Below, one piece after another: positions 1 through 5,245 of a stretch of 5,245 nt of DNA. The translations under genes were made by a program, and so were the position numbers. Where the stretch lies: the NCBI GenBank assembly GCA_030754715.1, contig JASLZV010000160.1, positions 1 through 5,245 on the forward strand. Direction: 5' to 3'. This DNA comes from Phycisphaerae bacterium. Lineage in GTDB: Bacteria; Planctomycetota; Phycisphaerae; SM23-33. Numbering within the stretch: position 1 is the stretch's first letter; each line of letters opens with the position of its first letter. The notes below the pieces were generated by a model. The model saw nothing but the letters and a program-made list of their open reading frames with translations, did no database searches and was not told the origin of the DNA.

Positions 1-449
1 ATGGCGATTCCGATGGCGGCTACCTTTTCGGGGCCCACCCACACGCCGGTCAGGCCCTCGCTGCGCCCCCCCTCGATGCCGAAGCGAGACAGCACGCGGA
101 TGAGCACTTCCTCGATGTCGCGCAGGTAGCGGTGCACATCGCGCCCGTGGCGGTCCACGCGAAGAATCGGATAGCCCACAATTTGTCCGGGACCGTGGTA
201 CGTGACGTCTCCACCGCGGCCCGTGTCGACAATCTCAATGCCGTGGGCCGCCAACTTCCGCCGAGAGGCCAGAATGTGCTCCCGTTTGCCGGACTTGCCC
301 ACCGTTATCACGGGCGGGTCATGCTCAACCAACACCAGGTAGGCAGATTCGTCCGGGTCGGCCTTGACCTTGCCCACCAGGGCGTGCTGCAACTCCAGCG
401 TCCGGGCGTAAGAGCAACGTCCGACGTCAAGATATATCAACTTGGCCAT
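1..449 (-). CDS. lipB: Octanoyltransferase LipB (lipoyl(octanoyl) transferase), C-terminus cut off by window edge
   Basis: LipB moves the octanoyl group from octanoyl-ACP to a lysine of lipoyl-dependent enzyme subunits (pyruvate and 2-oxoglutarate dehydrogenases, glycine cleavage H protein). It is the first step of lipoate synthesis in the cytoplasm. The frame is open to the window edge and gives 149 residues; the family usually has about 210-240, so the C-terminal third is missing. The LipB signature is intact: RGGDVTYHGPGQ at residues 78-89, then TGVWVG at 134-139 and the catalytic-lysine region EKVAAIGI with Lys142. The catalytic cysteine would lie beyond the window. Two adjacent ATGs exist, at 452 and 449. 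I chose 449 because a GAGG at 456-459 is 6 bases from it but only 3 from the other. It follows the mannitol dehydrogenase-like gene within 8 bases, so it is probably cotranscribed with it. Confidence 0.95.
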   Translation of the reverse strand, partial: MAKLIYLDVGRCSYARTLELQHALVGKVKADPDESAYLVLVEHDPPVITVGKSGKREHILASRRKLAAHGIEIVDTGRGGDVTYHGPGQIVGYPILRVDRHGRDVHRYLRDIEEVLIRVLSRFGIEGGRSEGLTGVWVGPEKVAAIGIA

Positions 450-455
450 CATGGG

Positions 456-459
456 CCTC
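456..459 (-). promoter_or_regulatory. Probable ribosome binding site of lipB, overlapping the upstream stop codon
   Basis: On the minus strand the bases read TGAGGCCCATGATGG. The GAGG core shares bases with the TGA stop (458-460) of the upstream dehydrogenase gene. Its spacing is 3 bases to the first ATG and 6 to the second, which favours the second ATG. The overlap of stop and ribosome site suggests translational coupling. Confidence 0.5.
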
Positions 460-1771
460 ACGACTGGTTGGGTTTTTGCCATTGCCCTTGCCACGGCTGG
501 CGGCGAAGCTTTTGCAGCGCTTCTGACGTAAGGGAGACCAGTTTGTCGGCGTGAGAATCCACCTGTCGGCCCCACAGCCCCAGCAGCAGGTCCCGCAGTA
601 TCTCGGCCGACAGGGCGCCCGCGCTCGCCGGCAGGTGGGCGACGGGGCCGGCGAGGTCGTCGCGCCGCTTGATCATCGACAGCACGCCGGCGGCCGCACC
701 GAGGGCCAGATTAACCGGTTCAACGCCGGCTTCAATTGCCAGCCGCATAGTGCCGTACAGGCGATCGTCGTAGCCCAACTTGCGGACGTGGTCCCGCACC
801 ACGCGGGCCACCAGATCGTTGAGATTCGGGCAGGTCATTCGCTCCAACAGGTCTTCGGCATAGTGGCGGTAGTCGGCTGGCGTAAAAACCGCGTCACCGG
901 CGCCCGCGTTGCGCCGAATCATCGCCGGGCCGGACTCGTCAACAAACGCCTTGCGTGCGGCGTCCATAATCCGGCGGTCGCGGCCGGCCTCGGCAATTGT
1001 GTTCAGGCCCCGTAGGTCGGCAAGGTAGCCGATCAGCGCGTGGACGGCATTGTGCCCGTAGAGTTTGGCTTCCTCGAAGGGAAGCAGTTGATCCTTCTCT
1101 CGGAACGCCTCGATGCCCCGCCGGTAGCCGCTCAGCGTAACGCGCGAGATCAGGATGCGGTTGAACTCCTCTATCAGGATCGCCCGCCGGATGTCGGGGG
1201 TGATCGTCACCAGGGCGAGCCTCTCGATGATCTCCGGTTCGGTGATCACGCCGCTCATCTTTCCGATAACGGTGTTGAGCACCTGAAAATTGGTCGGGTC
1301 GGGCGCGCGGCCCGCGGCGGTGAGTTTCTCAAGGAGTATTTCGGCGGCGTGGTTGTTGTTCTCCGCGGCGTAGAGGATCGTCGGGGTCAACTCGGCCGCC
1401 TCCTCCAGGCCCTCGCTGAGGATACTCACGACACCGGACCGGCCGCCGGCGTCGTAGACGTTCACGTTCGGAAGAGCGGTGACCATCTCGTTCGATTCGG
1501 TAACGGCGCGGACAATGGCCTCGCGGCCGGCGGGGTCGCGCGGGTTGTAAAGGTCAATTCCCTCGAGCGTGAACTGATCTATCCGGTCCCTGCGGGCGAT
1601 GTTTATGCTGTATCGGCCGTTGTTCCCGCCGACGGCCGCCACCAGGGACTCGTCGATCTCCGAGACGACAAACCGGCGGAAATTCCCGGAGACGTAGGCC
1701 TCGTAGAGGAACAGGCCGCTCTGAATCGGCCCGAATCCAAAACCAACCAGTGTCTTTGTTGCGCTGCCCAT
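458..1771 (-). CDS. Mannitol dehydrogenase family protein, mannitol-1-phosphate 5-dehydrogenase-like
   Basis: A 437-residue member of the polyol-specific long-chain dehydrogenase family, likely oxidising a hexitol or hexitol phosphate with NAD (mannitol 1-phosphate to fructose 6-phosphate in MtlD proper). The N-terminal Rossmann segment has the glycine-rich turn GFGFGPIQ at residues 10-17, ending in an acidic VVSEID at 35-40. AENNN at 136-140 matches the family's conserved ACEN-type loop, and EEFNRIL at 201-207 is also typical. The family catalytic signature K-x4-N-x2-H is complete as Lys236, Asn241 and His244. RKLGYDDRLYG at 330-340 resembles the conserved phosphate-side segment of MtlD. It is longer than usual MtlD (about 380), partly through a Gln-rich tail after about residue 400. 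The start lies 3 bases after the preceding gene's stop, with no clear ribosome site. Substrate is inferred; a non-phosphorylated polyol or an aldonate is possible. Confidence 0.82.
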   Translation of the reverse strand: MGSATKTLVGFGFGPIQSGLFLYEAYVSGNFRRFVVSEIDESLVAAVGGNNGRYSINIARRDRIDQFTLEGIDLYNPRDPAGREAIVRAVTESNEMVTALPNVNVYDAGGRSGVVSILSEGLEEAAELTPTILYAAENNNHAAEILLEKLTAAGRAPDPTNFQVLNTVIGKMSGVITEPEIIERLALVTITPDIRRAILIEEFNRILISRVTLSGYRRGIEAFREKDQLLPFEEAKLYGHNAVHALIGYLADLRGLNTIAEAGRDRRIMDAARKAFVDESGPAMIRRNAGAGDAVFTPADYRHYAEDLLERMTCPNLNDLVARVVRDHVRKLGYDDRLYGTMRLAIEAGVEPVNLALGAAAGVLSMIKRRDDLAGPVAHLPASAGALSAEILRDLLLGLWGRQVDSHADKLVSLTSEALQKLRRQPWQGQWQKPNQS

Positions 1772-1774
1772 GGT

Positions 1775-3466
1775 TCACTTTGCAACATTCAGAAGTTCTT
1801 CTTCGGCCGCCTTGGTCCACATGCCGCGGTCGAGCCTGGCTGCGACGGTAGGAAAGCGCCCGCCAATGTCCGACAGGCGGATCAGCGGCATCTCATGGAG
1901 CATCGGGTAGACAACAATCTTGCCGGCCAGCGTGCGGTTTTTCACCGCGGCGATTCCGTCGATGGCGCCGGCCATCCCGCTGATCGCGTCAAGCGAGCAG
2001 TTTGTGTCGAGTTGGCCGGCCGTGACCTTGTCCAGGACGACCTTCATGTCGACAATCCGTGAGCCGCTGGTGCCGAACAGGAAGCATCGCTTTTCAATGC
2101 AGGCGTCCATGTCGAGGTCGTGGCGTACCGCGGTAGGGATACCCGCGAAGACATTGACCAGGGCGCCCGGCTGGCTGTCGGCAATCGCCCGGGCAACCAA
2201 TTGAGGCACCGGGGCCATCAGCGCGAAGTAGGAAAACTTGTCAGCCGGCGGCTGGGTCCGGGAATTGACCATCCGCAACGGGACGCCGCGCTGGTTGGCG
2301 AGATGTTGAGCCTTTTGCCGTAGCGATTCCAGGCGAGCGTCATCAAGGTCGGCAGCCACCACCGATACGCCCTCGAGACCAAGGCATATGGTGCGGATGG
2401 TATGCATCTGGCCCATCGGCCCGCCGGCGCCGATAACGATCACCCGGTCGCCGGGGCGGATCTCGCCGGTGGGGGGGATCATCTTGTAGGCTTCGGCAGC
2501 GCTGGTCGAAACGGTACCAATCCAGCGCGTCTTGCCGTAGTGAAGCCGCCCGACGCCGACCGAGACAGGGCGGCCGATCTTCCTGCCGGCCAAGACGATG
2601 TTGAAGATACCCCTGGCAGCCAACTTGTCGTTGAGGGCGTCGATGCCCTCCTTGCCTGCGCCGAAATAGACGATGTCGTCAAAGGATTCGTCCGGCAGTT
2701 CATCGCCGCCGCCGGCGCGATCAACGGCGAGGCCCAGGGCCTCAATGGGACGATTCTGTGCCTCATGGGCGCAGACGGCCGTGACGGATGCAGGGCCCCC
2801 GGCCGGCGAAAGGCTCTCGGCGAGGCCCTCGACGGCAAAACCGTCCTCGACGACCACGAGCAACCTGCCGGCGGCCTTGATCGTCTGACGCTCCCGGGTG
2901 GCGTAGGAATTTTCCACGCACCCCCACGGCTCGACCAGCGCGACAGCCGAGGCGCTGAGGTCCGCGACGGCGGGAATCAAATAACTCTCTCCACTTGGCT
3001 GTTCGATCACAACCCGCTCGTCCATCAGGATGTATTCCTGCAATCCGCCCTCAAAGTTATACCCAAACGCTCCGTTCGACTCAGCCGTTTTGATATTGCG
3101 GTAATCCGCCTGCACCAATATGCGCTGGTGGACCCTGTGGCGGGCCACCTTGCCGCCGACGGCGACGATCCGGCAGACCACCTCGTGGCCGGGCACGGTG
3201 GGAAGGTCGTCCGGCTTGTAACTGGGAATCTCATCCAGCACGGCCTTGGGTATTCCGCCGACAACGCTGCTCTTGCGGGGATGGGCCGAGAACTGCTGGA
3301 GCAGTTTCAGGTCTGAAAAGCAAAGTCCCACGGCCTCCACGCGGGCAAGAATCTGTCGCGGTCCGGGCGCAACAACCTCCTTGGCCTTGTTCAGTTTCAG
3401 TTTGCTCGGTCCGATCAACTGAACGGCATATTGCGATTGTGGAACGGTTTCAAGATTGCCGCTCAT
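1775..3466 (-). CDS. Zinc-dependent medium-chain dehydrogenase, L-sorbose-1-phosphate reductase/sorbitol dehydrogenase-like, with duplicated Rossmann domain
   Basis: A 563-residue alcohol dehydrogenase-type enzyme, likely interconverting a ketose (phosphate) and a polyol (phosphate) with NAD(P). Catalytic zinc ligands are visible: Cys49 in GLCFSD, His94-Glu95 in PGHE, and Glu179 in VEPWGC. The four-cysteine structural zinc lobe is absent. The sequence between Cys49 and His94 is about 20 residues longer than in classic family members. The cofactor loop is GAGGPMG at 346-352, followed by an acidic AADLDD at 371-376. The family usually has 340-420 residues. The excess lies at about 198-337, between the catalytic part and the real Rossmann fold, and looks like a degenerate copy of that fold. 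The gene begins 27 bases after the short-chain dehydrogenase and ends 3 bases before the mannitol dehydrogenase-like gene. The family call is firm; the exact substrate is inferred. Confidence 0.8.
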   Translation of the reverse strand: MSGNLETVPQSQYAVQLIGPSKLKLNKAKEVVAPGPRQILARVEAVGLCFSDLKLLQQFSAHPRKSSVVGGIPKAVLDEIPSYKPDDLPTVPGHEVVCRIVAVGGKVARHRVHQRILVQADYRNIKTAESNGAFGYNFEGGLQEYILMDERVVIEQPSGESYLIPAVADLSASAVALVEPWGCVENSYATRERQTIKAAGRLLVVVEDGFAVEGLAESLSPAGGPASVTAVCAHEAQNRPIEALGLAVDRAGGGDELPDESFDDIVYFGAGKEGIDALNDKLAARGIFNIVLAGRKIGRPVSVGVGRLHYGKTRWIGTVSTSAAEAYKMIPPTGEIRPGDRVIVIGAGGPMGQMHTIRTICLGLEGVSVVAADLDDARLESLRQKAQHLANQRGVPLRMVNSRTQPPADKFSYFALMAPVPQLVARAIADSQPGALVNVFAGIPTAVRHDLDMDACIEKRCFLFGTSGSRIVDMKVVLDKVTAGQLDTNCSLDAISGMAGAIDGIAAVKNRTLAGKIVVYPMLHEMPLIRLSDIGGRFPTVAARLDRGMWTKAAEEELLNVAK

Positions 3467-3493
3467 CGCCTGCTTACTCCATCACGGGTTTTC

Positions 3494-4597
3494 TTACCCC
3501 AGCATTACCTGCCCACCAGTGACGGGCACGGCCTGGCCGGTTTCGTACTTCTGTTCAATCAGGTAGTAGATTGCCTTCATCACGTCGCCGACGGTGCAGC
3601 CGCGGCCCATCGGAATCTTGGCTTCGTAGGCCTGTCGCACGTCCTGAACTGTCTTGGCCCCGGGCACCTTACCCGTTTGGAGGTACTGCGCGAACAGGCC
3701 ATTTTCTGGGTCGGACCACAGCGGGCCGTCGAAGAAGTTGCCGGGGCAGACCGAGTTCACCTTGATGCCGTCGGCGATCAATTCCAGAGCGAACGACTGG
3801 GTCAGGCCTATTCCGCCGAACTTGCTACCGGCATAGGCCGCGTTGCGGTTCGACCCGACCAGGCCCGACTTGGAGTTGATCTGGATAATGTCACCGTAAC
3901 ATTGCGGGCGCCCCAGGTGCTGGACAGCCAGGATCATCGCGGCCTTCTGCACGCACAGGAAATAACCCTTGTAGTTGACGGCCGCGACGAGGTCGAAGTC
4001 CGCTTCCGCCTGGGTTTTTACGCTGCCGGCCTTCAGCACGCCCGCGTTGGACACCAGTACGTCCAGCCCGCCGTAGGTGCGGACAACCTGGTCGAAGGCC
4101 GACTCAACCGACGCGCCATCCGTAACGTCGATTGACAGACCGATCGCCCGGTTCGGGCCCAAGCGGCCGGAGATCTCCTCCGCCGCATCGCGGGCCCCAT
4201 GACTGTTGATGTCGGCCAGCACGACGACGGCGCCTTGAGCGGCTAGGTCCCGGGCGATCTCCAGTCCAAAGCCCTGGGCGGCGCCGGTCACGACGGCTAC
4301 CTTGCCCGCAACCCGTCCGGTCGAAGCAGCGGGCCGGCAAATGTGGAACGTGCCGAGGTCCTTCACGGTCACCGCGCCGACGTCTTGCGCCAACGGTCCA
4401 AGGCCCTTGCGCAGTTGATCCACGACCTGCCGCGGTGTTTCGACGTCGTCGCGCAGTTCGACGACAATTGAATCCCCGTCGGCCGCACCCGCGGAAACCT
4501 CCCCAAAACGCACAAGTTTGAGAATATCTTCGTCGGCCGCCATCGCCCGGGTCGCCGGGGCAACGATGTTGATTCTTTCACGATCTGTCAGGGGCAT
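3494..4597 (-). CDS. Short-chain dehydrogenase, sorbitol-6-phosphate 2-dehydrogenase-like, with N-terminal extension
   Basis: A 367-residue short-chain dehydrogenase, likely oxidising sorbitol 6-phosphate or a related polyol phosphate to the ketose with NAD. The classic domain begins near residue 98: cofactor motif TGAAQGFG at 104-111, Asp129 after the second strand (favours NAD over NADP), NAG at 184-186, Asn208, Ser242, and YAGSK with Tyr255 and Lys259. All catalytic residues are present. The C-terminal part, with KIPMGRGC at 327-334 and VTGGQVM at 359-365, strongly recalls SrlD/GutD. SrlD is about 260 residues, so residues 1-95 are extra. I do not recognise that segment with certainty. Its end (ALGP-type helix, then VTVKDLGTF at 77-84) faintly recalls the last part of class II aldolase domains fused to dehydrogenases such as bacterial RhaD. 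The start is the ATG at 4597; its ribosome site is weak. Confidence 0.82.
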   Translation of the reverse strand: MPLTDRERINIVAPATRAMAADEDILKLVRFGEVSAGAADGDSIVVELRDDVETPRQVVDQLRKGLGPLAQDVGAVTVKDLGTFHICRPAASTGRVAGKVAVVTGAAQGFGLEIARDLAAQGAVVVLADINSHGARDAAEEISGRLGPNRAIGLSIDVTDGASVESAFDQVVRTYGGLDVLVSNAGVLKAGSVKTQAEADFDLVAAVNYKGYFLCVQKAAMILAVQHLGRPQCYGDIIQINSKSGLVGSNRNAAYAGSKFGGIGLTQSFALELIADGIKVNSVCPGNFFDGPLWSDPENGLFAQYLQTGKVPGAKTVQDVRQAYEAKIPMGRGCTVGDVMKAIYYLIEQKYETGQAVPVTGGQVMLG

Positions 4598-4611
4598 ATT
4601 GCCTGTGGGTC

Positions 4612-4629
4612 CCTTCTATCCTTCTATCC
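4612..4629. repeat. Short tandem repeat, period 8, across a stop codon and intergenic gap
   Basis: On the minus strand the unit GGATAGAA occurs twice in tandem, followed by GG (18 bases). The first copy contains the TAG stop of the PHP-like gene (4624-4626). The repeat carries two GAAGG stretches, but the nearer one lies about 14 bases from the ATG at 4597, rather far for a ribosome site. The copy may be a simple slippage duplication. Confidence 0.7.
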
Positions 4630-5245
4630 GTTGACCTCGTAATATCGCCGGATCACCGCTGCGCCAAGGGCGGCGAAGGCCTCAATCCGCTCGTTATCGT
4701 TATCGTAAGCATCGTTGACCTTGCCGTCGCCATCCACAAAGCCGCACCGGCTGGAGGCCGCCAGAAACTGATGCGCCGCGACCACACACGCGCCTTCCCA
4801 GAAGATATCCTTGATATCCTCGGGCACCGGCTGGCGGCCGGCGCAGGTCGGCGACATCTCAATCAAATCTGGCGTATTGTGCTCAGTGCCCGCCACGACA
4901 GGCAGGCCCGCCCTTCGGATCGCCTTGACGTATCTGCTGAGCACCGTGGGGGTGTTGCGGGCGGGGATGAACTCGGCACAGTGAATCCGGGCGGCCTTAA
5001 GGTTGTCGATGAGTTTCTCGACCGGCTGTTCATACCGACAAATCGGACTCGCGCCGTCCGCCAGTGTCGGATAGCACGGAATCCCGCCAAGTTCCAGAAT
5101 GAGCCGGTAGGCCTGGTCCAGGCTGACGAACGTCTCGACGACAAAGGCGACCTTGCCGGCCTTCATCAGGCACGAACGAATATCGTTCTGGATCTTCCTA
5201 CCGTCGTCCGCCTTGGAGTTAAAGTCGGTCTCAAGAACCCTGCCC
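4624..5245 (-). CDS. PHP-domain-like protein, N-terminus outside window
   Basis: The frame is open from the right edge to TAG at 4624-4626 and shows 206 residues. The first internal ATG (5166) is preceded by 26 in-frame codons of ordinary protein, so the true start lies beyond the window. Visible motifs, counted from Met at 5166, are: GGIPCYPTLADG at 27-38, EFIPARN at 65-71, GTEHNT at 93-98, then CVVAAHQFL at 127-135. A glycine-led acid/histidine cluster after a VVAG strand, near the C-terminus, fits the later metal-binding motifs of PHP (polymerase and histidinol phosphatase) hydrolases. No signal peptide or membrane segment is seen in this part. The gene sits 26 bases upstream of the short-chain dehydrogenase, so a phosphoesterase or other metal-dependent hydrolase acting on a sugar intermediate is plausible. 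The PHP assignment rests on motifs in half a protein. Confidence 0.6.
   Translation of the reverse strand, partial: GRVLETDFNSKADDGRKIQNDIRSCLMKAGKVAFVVETFVSLDQAYRLILELGGIPCYPTLADGASPICRYEQPVEKLIDNLKAARIHCAEFIPARNTPTVLSRYVKAIRRAGLPVVAGTEHNTPDLIEMSPTCAGRQPVPEDIKDIFWEGACVVAAHQFLAASSRCGFVDGDGKVNDAYDNDNERIEAFAALGAAVIRRYYEVNG

Noticed and set aside
132..554. Plus-strand open frame of 140 codons over the lipB region
   Set aside because: The minus strand here encodes an unmistakable LipB signature, so the plus frame is a shadow.
1040..2062. Long plus-strand open frame of 340 codons
   Set aside because: It lies opposite both the mannitol dehydrogenase-like and medium-chain dehydrogenase genes and crosses their junction. 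Its product has no recognisable motif; GC-rich DNA gives long antisense frames.
2402..3316. Plus-strand open frame of 304 codons
   Set aside because: Fully antisense to the medium-chain dehydrogenase, whose zinc and cofactor motifs are intact. The antisense product shows no family pattern.
1775..3466. Frameshift or gene fusion as the cause of the unusually long medium-chain dehydrogenase
   Set aside because: The frame is open throughout, and the extra part resembles the protein's own Rossmann domain rather than a neighbouring gene, so an internal duplication explains it better.
3431..4135. Plus-strand open frame of 234 codons opposite the short-chain dehydrogenase
   Set aside because: It is a shadow of a gene with a complete catalytic set and shows no recognisable motif of its own.
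4598..4623. Possible promoter or terminator between the PHP-like gene and the short-chain dehydrogenase
   Set aside because: The gap is only 26 bases and has no convincing -35/-10 pair and no stem-loop with a T run.

Overview
The window is a compact block of five genes, all read on the minus strand (right to left), with no RNA gene, mobile element or CRISPR array that I can see. The DNA is GC-rich by eye, and the long open frames opposite the genes fit that. The mix of polyol dehydrogenases with a PHP-like protein suggests an environmental heterotroph, possibly Planctomycetota or a relative. That assignment is weak, because the window has no phylogenetic marker beyond a partial lipB.

In transcription order the layout is: (1) the 3' part of a PHP-domain-like protein (4624-5245, start outside the window); (2) a short-chain dehydrogenase resembling sorbitol-6-phosphate 2-dehydrogenase, with an extra N-terminal segment of about 95 residues (3494-4597); (3) a zinc-dependent medium-chain dehydrogenase resembling the L-sorbose-1-phosphate reductase / sorbitol dehydrogenase group, carrying what looks like a second, degenerate Rossmann domain (1775-3466); (4) a mannitol-1-phosphate 5-dehydrogenase-like protein of the polyol-specific long-chain family (458-1771); (5) the 5' part of lipB, octanoyltransferase (1-449, end outside the window). 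Gaps between genes are 26, 27, 3 and 8 bases (5 for lipB if its upstream ATG is used). There is no room for a terminator, so this reads as one operon.

Genes 2-4 come from three unrelated dehydrogenase superfamilies, yet all resemble enzymes that interconvert hexitols or hexitol phosphates with ketoses or ketose phosphates. A reasonable inference is a small pathway that moves sugar alcohol and ketose phosphates toward fructose 6-phosphate. The pairing of a SorE-like with a SrlD-like enzyme recalls the L-sorbose route of enteric bacteria. The PHP-like protein may be a phosphoesterase or other hydrolase of the same pathway. LipB probably sits at the end by operon placement rather than by pathway. 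The most unusual item is the tandem-Rossmann dehydrogenase.
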